A stretch of 64,000 nt of DNA, taken from Bacteroidota bacterium. Its GTDB lineage: Bacteria > Bacteroidota > Bacteroidia > Bacteroidales > NBLH01. The notes below the pieces were generated by a model, which saw only the letters and a list, made by a program, of their open reading frames with translations, ran no database searches and was not told where the DNA came from. The stretch is from the NCBI GenBank assembly GCA_025361565.1, contig JANYKN010000166.1, positions 1 to 64,000 on the forward strand. Reading direction: 5' to 3'. Positions 1 to 8,628 of the stretch are shown here, piece after piece; within the stretch, counting starts at the first letter, position 1, and every line of letters starts with the position of its first letter. The position numbers and the translations under genes were made by a program.

Positions 1-511
1 TGAAAAGAAATTATCAACAATTAGCTAATAAATTAATACTTAAACTTTTAAAATAATTTTTAAAGAATCTTTTTAAAATTAAATTTATTTGATTTTTAAA
101 TTTTACATAAATGATTAATCAATCGTTTAAGCAAATAATTATTTTTTTCATGAATTTAGATTTTTAATAAATATTACTTTTTGGGGCTTTTAATAAATAT
201 ACTATTAAAAGTCATTCAATAATTACAGATTACTACTTTATAAAATTCTGATATTCTGCACATTTAATTCATATCTGATGATAAAAACAGCTAAAATTTG
301 TGTTTTTAATTATTAAAAAGGGGCAAAACAATAAATAATGGAATTTATATGTCGATACTAATCTTTCATTTCCTTATTATTATTTTTCCTTTTACTTATT
401 TTTATAATTTAATCCTATAGAATAATCACATTTCGTTATAATATTATCACTTACGAATGTGCTCGATTTGCAATTTGCAGAATTAAAGGTATAAGAGAAG
501 ACATAAACACC
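1..511. other. AT-rich spacer without a gene
   Basis: This stretch is very AT-rich with long A and T runs and stops in all frames. I see no convincing coding frame, RNA gene or repeat. Any gene to the left lies outside the window. Confidence 0.6.
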
Positions 512-736
512 ATGACAGAAATTGTGGAACAACCCGATTTATGGGAAAAAACATACTCCCAAAGCGAGGAATTACTTGCAGTTTGCCAAGTAATTACGGA
601 GCAATTGATTGGATTTTTTAAAACCATGCATCTTGGAATTAAACTGGACAGTCCTTCGGACAGTGGCTCTATTTCAAGGGTTGGGCAAGTGGTGACGATA
701 TATGGTTACAAAACAAAATCTTTATCAATTAAATAA
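512..736 (+). CDS. Short hypothetical ORF, possibly a gene remnant
   Basis: A 74-residue reading frame with no signal peptide or membrane segment. Its first residues (MTEIVEQPDLWEKTY) resemble the start of SIS-domain sugar isomerases of the AgaS type, where a pattern like EI..QP.LW.KT is common. Nothing after residue 17 continues that fold, and the glycine-rich phosphosugar loop is absent. A second short frame in another phase (702-830, 42 residues, ending KNCSADC) overlaps its end, as expected of decayed coding DNA. It could equally be a chance ORF. The similarity is by eye only. Confidence 0.25.
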   Translation: MTEIVEQPDLWEKTYSQSEELLAVCQVITEQLIGFFKTMHLGIKLDSPSDSGSISRVGQVVTIYGYKTKSLSIK

Positions 737-971
737 CTTGACAATCAATTATGAACAAAGAATTAAGAAAATGAGCAGCATTGGAAAATATGCCGCTTAT
801 GGATTTAAAAATTGTTCTGCTGATTGTTAATAAAGTAAAAGTGTCGTAAATTTGATACTTTGAAAAGGTTTTCAGAGAAGAGATTTGTTCAATGTCAAGT
901 AAATTTTTTAATTTGGATTATTAGTCAGGACAGAAATCTGACTTTAACGATTGTAAAAAAAAAATAGACAG

Positions 972-2036
972 ATGAAAAAAGTAATTGTAGTAATTCTTTT
1001 CTTTTCGGTCATTTTTGCTTTTATTTTAATTCTGAACAAAAAGGATAGCACAGTTAAAGAAATTACTTTTTCAAAACCCAGAAATGGTATGGCAATCATC
1101 CTAACCGGAGCAGCCGCACGTTTACCACAGGAAGCTGCTTTGCTTGAAGAATTAGAAAAAAGAGGTCTTTTAAAAAATCTGGTATTTATATCGGGAGTAA
1201 GTTCGGGAGCACTTAACTCGGTTTTGCTCAACGGTATCAAAACTGGAAAAATAACATGGGACGAATATAAAAATATTCTTTTTAACCTCAGAAACAGCGA
1301 TATTTTTATACGGGAAGGAAGGAGATTTCCAGTTAATACTAAACCTGCCAGGCAAACTTACAAAAAAACAGTTGAAGATATACTTGAATATCACCGTATT
1401 GGAGATCTTCCAATTACCACTTCCATATCATTAACCAACGTCAAAAGGTTGAGTTTAAAGAAAACGAACTATAGAATGTGCAGCTGGAAGATAAATAAAG
1501 AATCAGATACTACATTAGGTTTGATAGATATTATGATGGCTTCGTCTGCTTTTCCTATTGTTTTTCCACCTGTTAGGATAGCGAATGTAAAAACGATACC
1601 GGATACTGAATATGTCGATGGAGGAGTTGGTGCAGATCTTGTTCCATATCAAGCGTTACTTGAATTTGAAAAATTCAGGGGTTTTGGAGTAGAAAAAGTA
1701 TATATTATCAGTCGAAATTGCAATAGTATGGCTGAACTTAGCGAAGAATTGAAAGGTCTTGGAATTAACGACAAAGGATTATTCGATAAATTAGGTTTTT
1801 CTTTAGATGCTTTGCTCAAGAAAGAAATTCTGAAAAGAATGGAAGCATACTGCATCGATGCACCTGAACTTATGCCCCTTACTTATGTATGGATGCCAGA
1901 ATTGAAATCTAATTTTTTGCTATTTAATTTTGAGAATATGAAAGAACAATATGAACTAACTTCAGAATGGGCTAAAATAAACGATCCAAAACTTATTAAA
2001 GAATTTCTATTACACAATAAAGAAAAGAAAAAATGA
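972..2036 (+). CDS. Patatin-like phospholipase (copy 1)
   Basis: Predicted serine acyl hydrolase of the patatin family, 354 residues. An N-terminal hydrophobic segment (about residues 4-21) suggests export or membrane anchoring. The nucleophile elbow GVSSG puts the catalytic Ser at residue 77 and the DGG motif puts the catalytic Asp at 216, so the Ser-Asp dyad is intact. The oxyanion-hole loop is unusual: TGAAARL at about 45-51 replaces the typical glycine-rich GGGxxG. A close homologue of identical length lies at 3099-4163, pointing to a local duplication with an outer-membrane gene in between. The start ATG follows an ACAGATG context shared with the second copy. The lipid substrate cannot be deduced. 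Confidence 0.85.
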   Translation: MKKVIVVILFFSVIFAFILILNKKDSTVKEITFSKPRNGMAIILTGAAARLPQEAALLEELEKRGLLKNLVFISGVSSGALNSVLLNGIKTGKITWDEYKNILFNLRNSDIFIREGRRFPVNTKPARQTYKKTVEDILEYHRIGDLPITTSISLTNVKRLSLKKTNYRMCSWKINKESDTTLGLIDIMMASSAFPIVFPPVRIANVKTIPDTEYVDGGVGADLVPYQALLEFEKFRGFGVEKVYIISRNCNSMAELSEELKGLGINDKGLFDKLGFSLDALLKKEILKRMEAYCIDAPELMPLTYVWMPELKSNFLLFNFENMKEQYELTSEWAKINDPKLIKEFLLHNKEKKK

Positions 2037-2070
2037 GACCCGAAAGGATTTTAACCATTCGGGTCTTAAA
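2036..2070. terminator. Bidirectional hairpin terminator
   Basis: Inverted repeat AGACCCGAA (2036-2044) / TTCGGGTCT (2058-2066) between the convergent patatin gene and the outer-membrane protein gene. The left arm overlaps the patatin stop codon region. Confidence 0.6.
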
Positions 2071-2086
2071 ATATTTAAGGTTAAAC

Positions 2087-2731
2087 TTATTTCAATTTAA
2101 AGAATATACCAAAACCTAGCGCTGGAGATATTTGCAGACCATATGAAGAATTTTTATTGACAGTATTTCCGTTATCCGATTTATTCGAACGGTATCCCAA
2201 TTCACCAATTGTAGCTGTCATCCCGAATTTTTCCGAAAGATGAACAACAACTCCAGGTTTTAAACCAATTTCAAAAGAACTTACCTTGTTTTCATTCGAA
2301 ACAGTTGTTCCTCCAGTTATTGTTTCATAAACATTTTTTCCAAATCCAAAACCAACGCCTAATTTACAGAACAAAGCAAATTTTTCTTCATTAATAAAAT
2401 ACATTGCAGCAAATGGGGAAATAGTTGTTAATGTTGTTTTATCTCTGGTTTCATCATATGGGCCTCCAGGGTTTTTATCAACTGTTTTTTCGGTGCTAAA
2501 ATCTATTTCAGCGCCAAAAGAAATTTTATCTGTAAAAAAATATTCCAAACCTGGACCAATTTCAAATGTAGTCGTTTTTGGACCATCTGTGGTTGTACCT
2601 CCATTAATTGATTTGCTTTGGTTGCTCCCAAATACAAGTGTTCCATTTACCAATATATTACCTGCCTGAAATTGTGCAAATGCACCAATACCCATAAGAA
2701 TAGTGGTTAATAATAATACGATTTTTTTCAT
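2087..2731 (-). CDS. Outer-membrane beta-barrel protein
   Basis: A 214-residue protein with a clear signal peptide (MKKIVLLLTTILMGIGAFAQ, cleavage after AFA). The rest shows the alternating polar/hydrophobic strands and Gly/aromatic pattern of small porin-like barrels (OMP_b-brl type), ending in FGIFFKLK. Such proteins have no enzymatic motif and their role is usually unknown. It lies convergent to patatin copy 1 and divergent from patatin copy 2, so it is transcribed alone. It may be a passenger of the patatin duplication or a functional neighbour. Confidence 0.75.
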   Translation of the reverse strand: MKKIVLLLTTILMGIGAFAQFQAGNILVNGTLVFGSNQSKSINGGTTTDGPKTTTFEIGPGLEYFFTDKISFGAEIDFSTEKTVDKNPGGPYDETRDKTTLTTISPFAAMYFINEEKFALFCKLGVGFGFGKNVYETITGGTTVSNENKVSSFEIGLKPGVVVHLSEKFGMTATIGELGYRSNKSDNGNTVNKNSSYGLQISPALGFGIFFKLK

Positions 2732-3098
2732 CTCTGTAAAATTTAATTATACAATTTGATTAAACAATCTGCAAAGTTAATTTTTTTTAATCGCTCTGTC
2801 AATTCCATTTAAATCTTCCCTTAGTTCGGTACAAATAAAACATCCTGTGTATTGTTATTGTCAATATTTATAAAGATACTTATTCTTATGATTATCAAAT
2901 TTATGAAATTATGAATGAAGATACTGTGGCTGTGGTTGCAGCTTAACGTATAGTATTTATAAGTATTAATTAAATTAATTGTTTTGATATGAAATATATT
3001 TGCCATTTTATATCTTTGTAACTCCACAGCAAGAAAATTTGCATTAAGTCATTAAATTTCGAAAACCCTACTGAAAGTATTAATTAAAAAACAAACAG
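2732..3098. other. Intergenic region between barrel gene and patatin copy 2
   Basis: Divergent spacer. On the plus strand a short open stretch without a start codon (about 2839-2946, ending NEDTVAVVAA then stop) has protein-like composition and may be a decayed fragment. Two TAnnTTTG promoter-like motifs (TATATTTG at 2995-3002 and TATCTTTG at 3011-3018) lie 80-100 bases before patatin copy 2. Confidence 0.4.
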
Positions 3099-4163
3099 AT
3101 GAAAAAAGTAATCTTAACTATTCTTTTGTTATCAGCCATTTTTATTTTTACATCAACCCACAACAAGGTGGATAATAAGGTTAAAGAACCTATTTTTTCA
3201 AAGCCTAGAAGCGGAGTAGCAATAATCATGACAGGAGCTGCTGCACGTATACCGCAAGAAGCCGCTTTGCTTGAAGAATTAGACAAAAGAGGCCTTTTAA
3301 AAAATCTGGTATTTATATCAGGAGTTAGTTCGGGAGCGCTTAACTCAGTTTTGCTCAACGGTATTAAAGAAGGTAAAATAACGTGGGATGAATATAAGAA
3401 TATCCTTTTTAACCTTAAAAACAGCGATATTTTCCTTCAGGAAGGAAAAAAATTTCCTGTAAATACATCGCCTGCAAGACAAACTTACAAAAAAATAACA
3501 GAAAGTAAACTTGGATATTTCAGCATTGGTGATCTTCCGATTACAACTTCCATATCAATTACCCATGTTAAAGATCTGGATTTGAAAAAAACAAATTACC
3601 GGTTGTGCAGCAGAAAGATTAATGAAGAATCAGATACCACATTAAATCTTGTGGATATTATGATGGCTTCGTCGGCTTTTCCATTAGTTTTTCCTCCTGT
3701 TAGGATAGAATATGTAAAAACAATACCGAATGAAGAATATGTTGATGGAGGAGTTGGAGACGACCACGTTCCATACCATGCACTTCTTGAGTTTGAAAAA
3801 TCAAGAGGTGTAGGTGTAGAAAAAGTCTATATTATTAGCAGAAATTGCGATAGTATTCCTGAACTAAGCGAAGAACTTAAAGGCTTTGGAATAAATGATA
3901 AAGGAATATTTGATAAATTGGGTTTTTCATTTGATGCTTTACTCAAAAAAGGAATTATGAAAAGAATGGATGCATATTGTATTGATGCGCCTGAACTTGT
4001 GCCCCTTACTTATGTATGGATACCAGACTTAAAAAATGATTATTTGCTATTTAGTTTCGAAAACATGAAAGAACAGTACGACCTTACAACAAAATGGGCA
4101 AAAACGCATAATCCAATGCTAATAACAGATTTTCTTTTACAAAATAAAAAAAAGAAAAAATGA
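3099..4163 (+). CDS. Patatin-like phospholipase (copy 2)
   Basis: Paralogue of the gene at 972-2036 with exactly the same length (354 residues) and most positions identical by eye. It keeps catalytic Ser77 in GVSSG and Asp216 in the DGG motif, and the same atypical TGAAARI loop instead of the usual GGG oxyanion hole. The N-terminal hydrophobic stretch is conserved in character but not in sequence, suggesting that the catalytic domain is under stronger constraint. Differences cluster in the N-terminus and around residues 110-145, so substrate or localisation may have diverged. Candidate promoter motifs lie just upstream. Confidence 0.85.
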   Translation: MKKVILTILLLSAIFIFTSTHNKVDNKVKEPIFSKPRSGVAIIMTGAAARIPQEAALLEELDKRGLLKNLVFISGVSSGALNSVLLNGIKEGKITWDEYKNILFNLKNSDIFLQEGKKFPVNTSPARQTYKKITESKLGYFSIGDLPITTSISITHVKDLDLKKTNYRLCSRKINEESDTTLNLVDIMMASSAFPLVFPPVRIEYVKTIPNEEYVDGGVGDDHVPYHALLEFEKSRGVGVEKVYIISRNCDSIPELSEELKGFGINDKGIFDKLGFSFDALLKKGIMKRMDAYCIDAPELVPLTYVWIPDLKNDYLLFSFENMKEQYDLTTKWAKTHNPMLITDFLLQNKKKKK

Positions 4164-4352
4164 CAAATTTAACCGGCTAATTATATTTAAGTTCTTTAGA
4201 TACTGAATAATAACATTTAGACATCTACCTAACCAAGTCTATCAATAAAAAGAACAAATTTGCTGGTTTGTCAGATTTATCGGGCAATGAAAGAGATTTC
4301 ATTTGTTTAATATTTAAATGATTAAAAAAATAAACTACTAAAAAAAGATATC

Positions 4353-4970
4353 ATGCTAGCCGATCAATTAAAACTCTTTTTAAGTTGTTTTGTTGCTTTT
4401 GTAGCCTTGGTTAATCCAATTCAAAAGGTTTTTGTTGTTAATTCCTTACAAAAGCAATTTGACAGTAAATCAACAAAGATAATTTCTATTAAATCTACTA
4501 TTACTGCCTTATTAATATTGATACTTTTTCTTTTAGCCGGACAGCTTATTTTCAATTACGTTTTTCATATCGAATTATATGCTTTTCAAATTACATGTGG
4601 CGTGGTTCTTTTTTATAATGGTATTAGCGGTTTACAAAGTGGTGAATTCCTGAAATTTGATAAAAACATGTCCATTAAGGACATTACGGCAGTTCCAATT
4701 GCGATTCCGATGATAGCCGGGCCTGCTACAATTACAGCGGCTGTAACCTTTCCTGCTCATTATGGCCATCTAATCACAGTTATTTCCATAATTGCAGCAT
4801 TGTTTATTAACCTGATTTTTATGCTTTATGCCACTAAAATTGGTGGTTTAATGAGCAAGTATAACCTGCTTAATCCATTAATTAGGATTTTTGGTTTAAT
4901 TGTAGCTACCATAGGTGTTCAAATGGTACTTAATGGCATTAGTGGATTTGTGACTAAAATTAATATATAA
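4353..4970 (+). CDS. MarC family integral membrane protein
   Basis: A 205-residue, six-helix hydrophobic protein of the MarC (UPF0056) family. Typical features are the N-terminal VALVNPIQKVFVVNSL segment, the central IAIPMIAGPATI loop and a C-terminal helix containing RIFGLIVATIGVQMVLNGI. Family members sit in the inner membrane. Despite the name, the link to multiple antibiotic resistance has not held up and the transported substrate, if any, is unknown. The length matches the family. The remnant of a methyltransferase gene follows on the same strand after 37 bases. Confidence 0.88.
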   Translation: MLADQLKLFLSCFVAFVALVNPIQKVFVVNSLQKQFDSKSTKIISIKSTITALLILILFLLAGQLIFNYVFHIELYAFQITCGVVLFYNGISGLQSGEFLKFDKNMSIKDITAVPIAIPMIAGPATITAAVTFPAHYGHLITVISIIAALFINLIFMLYATKIGGLMSKYNLLNPLIRIFGLIVATIGVQMVLNGISGFVTKINI

Positions 4971-5007
4971 TCTCACTTTAAATATGCGATCCAACATATA
5001 GCTTGAA

Positions 5008-5333
5008 ATGAAAAATATTTTCGATCAAATATTTTCTTTTATTCTGCCGGTTATTGTATTGATTTTTGTTCCGGTATGCATTGAGAAAAACATTATGACA
5101 AAAAATATATTGTCATAAAAACATTAATATGGGCATTGATTTTTTTCATATTAAATAATATCTATTTTTTATTGTTAGAAGAACCGATTCTGGAGAAAAA
5201 GTTTGGAAAAGATTATCTGGAATATAAAAAGAAAGTTCCTCGTTGGATTCCGAGATTTAAACCATATAAACCAATTATAAATCATCCACAAAAAGAAACG
5301 GAAACAATTAAACCAGAGGTAAGACAAGTTTGA
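5008..5333 (+). pseudogene. Broken isoprenylcysteine methyltransferase-like gene
   Basis: Two pieces of one membrane methyltransferase lie in different frames. The first (5008-5118, 36 residues, MKNIFDQIFSFILPVIVLIF...) matches the N-terminal membrane segment of ICMT-like proteins. After a frame change near 5083-5100, the second piece carries the conserved C-terminus, including FFILNNIYFLLLEEP and KDYLEYKKKVPRWIPRFKPY, with an in-frame TTG at 5136. The central part that normally holds the VRNPM-type SAM-binding region is missing, so both a frameshift and an internal deletion of roughly 90 residues have occurred. It cannot make a working enzyme. Confidence 0.75.
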
Positions 5334-5555
5334 CTATAAAGGAACGACAAACAACCGTGCAAAAACAATTTCAATAAAACATAGGTTAAAAGACTTAACT
5401 ATAATTAAAACAATATTGTACTTTTGCAATACCGATTTTTTGGCATTAAACAATTTGGATTATGAAAATTTAATTGGCAATTTATTCAATTTCAAAATTT
5501 CTCATTTTATTTTAGTTGTTTAAAAGTATATCTGTATTTTGAATAATCATAAAAA

Positions 5556-6845
5556 ATGTTCGATATATTCAAACAAGTTTCTAAAAACATCATCAAATCA
5601 AGCCAGGTTTTTTCGTCATTCGAATCACGGAACTATAGGTTTTTTTTCTCCGGACAAAGCATTTCGCTGCTTGGTAGTTGGATGCAAACCATTGCTATGG
5701 CATGGTTGATATATCGCCTCACCGGATCAAAATTTTTATTGGGTTTTGTTGGTTTTACAAACCAAATCCCAAGTTTTTTTCTTTCGCCATTTATTGGCGT
5801 ATTAACAGATAGGTTTAATAGGCGCAAAATCATGTTATGGGCACAGATTATTTATATGATTCAGGCATTATTACTGAGTTTTTTAGTTTTGTTAAATCTT
5901 GTTGAAATATGGCACATAATCGCATTAAGCATTTTATTCGGATTGGTAACTGCATTTGATACTCCTGCCAGACATGCTTTGGTTGTAGATTTAATAGATG
6001 ATCCAAAAAATTTAGGAAATGCTATTGCATTAAATTCAGCCATGTACAATGGTTCGCGATTAATTGGACCAGCAATTGCCGGTATAGTAATAGCCGTTGT
6101 AGGTGAAGGTATTTGTTTTCTATTTAATGCCTTGAGTTATGTAGCTATTATTTTAGCACTGTATAAAATCCATGATTCAGAACACACACAAAAGAAATCG
6201 GAAAATTCGTTAAAGCAAGAATTTACCGAAGGGTTTAAATACACTTTCGGTTTTAAACCATTCCGAATATTACTGCTTCTTTTAGGGATAGTAAGCCTTA
6301 TTGGCGCGCCTTTTTCTACATTGATGCCAGCATTTGCAAGTGAAATATTGAAAGGAGGAAGCCACACCTATGGTTTTTTAATGTCGGCAACAGGTGCAGG
6401 TGCATTATTAGGGGCCATTTATCTGGCTTCGCGCAAATCTGTAATAGGAATGGGTAAAATTATTATGATTAATACCATCCTTTTTGGCCTCTGCATGCTC
6501 GGAATTTCTATCAGTAAAGGCCTCTGGATTTCAATGGTCATTGGATTTATATCAGGTTTTAGTATGATTGCAACGATTGCTTGCATTAATACTTTAATTC
6601 AAACCTTGGCTGATGAAAATAAAAGAGGCCGTGTAATGAGCTTCTATGCCATGGCTTTATTGGGCATGAATCCAATTGGAAGCTTGTTGGCAGGAACAAT
6701 TGCAACAGGAATTGGCATATCCTATACACTTTTTCTTTGCGGTGTTATTTTTATTCTTTTTGGAATATGGTTTATAGTTGTATGGCCTTTGTCCCGAAAA
6801 TACATCTATCCAATTTATATTGAAAAAGGACTTATTGCAAAATAG
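5556..6845 (+). CDS. MFS transporter (MFS_3 / EntS-like)
   Basis: A 429-residue major facilitator with about 12 transmembrane segments. It contains the motif-A loop between helices 2 and 3 (GVLTDRFNRRKIML) and a matching region in the second half (ADENKRGRVMSFYAMALLG), typical of the enterobactin exporter-like MFS_3 group. Members export siderophores, drugs or unknown small molecules. No biosynthetic genes lie beside it, so the substrate is open. It stands alone, ending at a strong hairpin shared with the convergent DUF1697 gene. A TACTTTTG promoter-like motif lies at 5419-5426. Confidence 0.85.
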   Translation: MFDIFKQVSKNIIKSSQVFSSFESRNYRFFFSGQSISLLGSWMQTIAMAWLIYRLTGSKFLLGFVGFTNQIPSFFLSPFIGVLTDRFNRRKIMLWAQIIYMIQALLLSFLVLLNLVEIWHIIALSILFGLVTAFDTPARHALVVDLIDDPKNLGNAIALNSAMYNGSRLIGPAIAGIVIAVVGEGICFLFNALSYVAIILALYKIHDSEHTQKKSENSLKQEFTEGFKYTFGFKPFRILLLLLGIVSLIGAPFSTLMPAFASEILKGGSHTYGFLMSATGAGALLGAIYLASRKSVIGMGKIIMINTILFGLCMLGISISKGLWISMVIGFISGFSMIATIACINTLIQTLADENKRGRVMSFYAMALLGMNPIGSLLAGTIATGIGISYTLFLCGVIFILFGIWFIVVWPLSRKYIYPIYIEKGLIAK

Positions 6846-6854
6846 CAAATAGTC

Positions 6855-6890
6855 AGACTTTCCAAGTTTTAAAAACTTGGAAAGTCTTTT
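6855..6890. terminator. Strong bidirectional terminator
   Basis: Near-perfect inverted repeat AGACTTTCCAAGTTTT / AAAACTTGGAAAGTCT (6855-6887) followed by a T run on the plus strand. It sits between the convergent MFS and DUF1697 genes. Confidence 0.8.
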
Positions 6891-7430
6891 TCATCCAACC
6901 ATTTCCACCAATTTTCCAACCGTCTTCCAATTTCTGGTAGTAGCCGAAACTTTTAATTTACTTTCAAAAAAATTATTATTCAATTTTGTATTGCCATAAC
7001 CATTTCCACAATATAGATATACTGCATCATTTGTGAGTATAAATTCGTCACTTTCAATTTTTGATTCTATCAATTTTACAATATTTTCTTTGATTGGCGT
7101 TTCACTTAAAAAAGTGACATGCATTTTATTAATATCCAAATTATTATTGTTAATAAATGGATTATTTTCAAATATTTTTTTTATTGCCGAATCAGTTTTA
7201 ACAAGCACTGGCACCATTAATCCAAACTTAACCGCAATCAATTGATGAATTTCATTCTCAAAAACTTTTTCTTCTTTGGCATCACATTCAAATATGATAT
7301 TTCCACTTTGAATATAAGTTCTGGTATTTTTATAATGCAGGCTTGATAAATGAACAACCAATTCATTCATTTTAATCATATTTTTTCCGCTCACATTGAT
7401 TCCTCTTAATAGTGCTATATATGTTCTCAT
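6891..7430 (-). CDS. DUF1697 family protein
   Basis: A 179-residue soluble protein. The start (MRTYIALLRGINVSGKN) and the segment TRTYIQSGNIIFE are hallmarks of DUF1697, and the length agrees with the family. No biochemical function is established for this family. The gene is monocistronic, convergent with the MFS gene and divergent from the riboswitch-controlled B12 operon. No signal peptide or membrane segment is visible, so it is cytoplasmic. Confidence 0.88.
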   Translation of the reverse strand: MRTYIALLRGINVSGKNMIKMNELVVHLSSLHYKNTRTYIQSGNIIFECDAKEEKVFENEIHQLIAVKFGLMVPVLVKTDSAIKKIFENNPFINNNNLDINKMHVTFLSETPIKENIVKLIESKIESDEFILTNDAVYLYCGNGYGNTKLNNNFFESKLKVSATTRNWKTVGKLVEMVG

Positions 7431-7501
7431 TTAGGATTTATCAGTATTTAATTTGAATCAAACAACCAAATATAGTTATTTCTTTAATCAATTTAATATC
7501 C

Positions 7502-7509
7502 TACTTTTG
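7502..7509 (+). promoter_or_regulatory. Candidate promoter -7 element of the B12 uptake operon
   Basis: TACTTTTG fits the Bacteroidetes -7 consensus TAnnTTTG and lies directly upstream of the cobalamin riboswitch. No clear -33 TTG is seen at the usual distance. Confidence 0.45.
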
Positions 7510-7514
7510 TAAAC

Positions 7515-7715
7515 AATTGGTGGAATTTTTCCTTTCAGGAATGTCCTTAAAATGGGAATCCGGTTAAATTCCGGAGCTGTACCCGCAGCTGTATGCCTTA
7601 ATTGTTTTTTGAAATACCTTTGCCACTGACCGAAAATTAGCGGTTGGGAAGGCCCCAAAAAATTAGGTGAGCCAGAAGACCTGCCAAATTTGATATTATT
7701 CATTTGAACTTCGGG
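7515..7715 (+). ncRNA. Cobalamin riboswitch (1)
   Basis: Contains the conserved cobalamin aptamer core: AATGGGAATCCGG near 7552, the GAGCTGTACCCGCAGCTGTA segment near 7574, TGCCACTGACC with GGTTGGGAAGGCC downstream, and the B12-box GAGCCAGAAGACCTGCC ending at 7685. It precedes btuF-btuC-btuD-like genes, which are classic targets. Bound adenosylcobalamin is expected to reduce expression. An alternating pairing of the GAACTTCGGGG segment (7705-7716) may be part of the expression platform, but I cannot fold it here. Confidence 0.93.
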
Positions 7716-7770
7716 GAAAAAGTTTTAAATTACAAATTACTAGTTTCTAATAACTAATTTATTTTATCCA

Positions 7771-8595
7771 ATGAAAATAAAGTACATTATTTCAATTGTA
7801 TTAAGCATTTTATTTACTGCAATAATTAACGCCCAACAAGCAAAACGTGTAGTTTCTCTGGCACCTTCAATTACTAAAAATATTTATTCTATGGGTGCGC
7901 AAAAAAAACTGGTAGGTTGTACAAATTATTGCAAAACTAAAAAAAGTGACAAGGTTAAAGTTATTGGCAATGCTGTTCAGGTAAACATGGAGCAACTATA
8001 CAGTTTAAAACCGGATTTGGTACTTGCCATGGGCTTAACATCTGCCGAAACCCTTGCTATGCTTAAAAAGCTAGGGATCAAATATGTAAAATTCGAAACT
8101 CCCAAAAATTTTGATGAAATATGTCAACAATACATTGAAACAGGAAAACTCCTGGGTCTTGAAAATCAGGCAAGAAAAGATGTTTCCAGAGAAAAAGCAA
8201 AATTAGATAGTTTGAAATCGCGAATTCCAAAATTAAAAAGAAAATCTCCGTTTATTTTCATCGAATTGGGTATAAAACCTTTATTTGCTGTAATTCCAAA
8301 CACATTTATGCACGATTATATTGTTACAGTTGGTGGAGTAAATATTGCTACTGATGTTTCAAGTGGAATTATCAGCAGGGAAAGTGTTTTGATGAAAAAT
8401 CCGGATATCATTTTCATAACAACTATGGGAACTCCAGATGATGAAGAAATTAAAGTCTGGAAATCATATAAACAATTGAACGCTGCCGAAAAAAATCAAA
8501 TATTCACTTTAGATTCCGATATGGCTTGTAGTCCTTGTCCTGAATCATATACAGCTACAATAAATAGAATGATCTGTCTGATGTATGGAAAATAA
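7771..8595 (+). CDS. btuF: Cobalamin ABC transporter substrate-binding protein
   Basis: A 274-residue periplasmic binding protein of the BtuF/FecB (class III) fold, with a signal peptide (cleavage near IINAQQ). The opening RVVSLAPSITKNIYSMGA and the segment LYSLKPDLVLAMG are typical of BtuF/heme/siderophore binding proteins. A cobalamin riboswitch immediately upstream and the following permease and ATPase genes make vitamin B12 or a related corrinoid the probable ligand. It would pass B12 from the periplasm to BtuCD. Two paired cysteines in CSPCPES near the C-terminus are notable. Confidence 0.88.
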   Translation: MKIKYIISIVLSILFTAIINAQQAKRVVSLAPSITKNIYSMGAQKKLVGCTNYCKTKKSDKVKVIGNAVQVNMEQLYSLKPDLVLAMGLTSAETLAMLKKLGIKYVKFETPKNFDEICQQYIETGKLLGLENQARKDVSREKAKLDSLKSRIPKLKRKSPFIFIELGIKPLFAVIPNTFMHDYIVTVGGVNIATDVSSGIISRESVLMKNPDIIFITTMGTPDDEEIKVWKSYKQLNAAEKNQIFTLDSDMACSPCPESYTATINRMICLMYGK

Positions 8596-8628
8596 ATGGG
8601 TGCTCTTTTCAATCAATTACAAAGTTAA

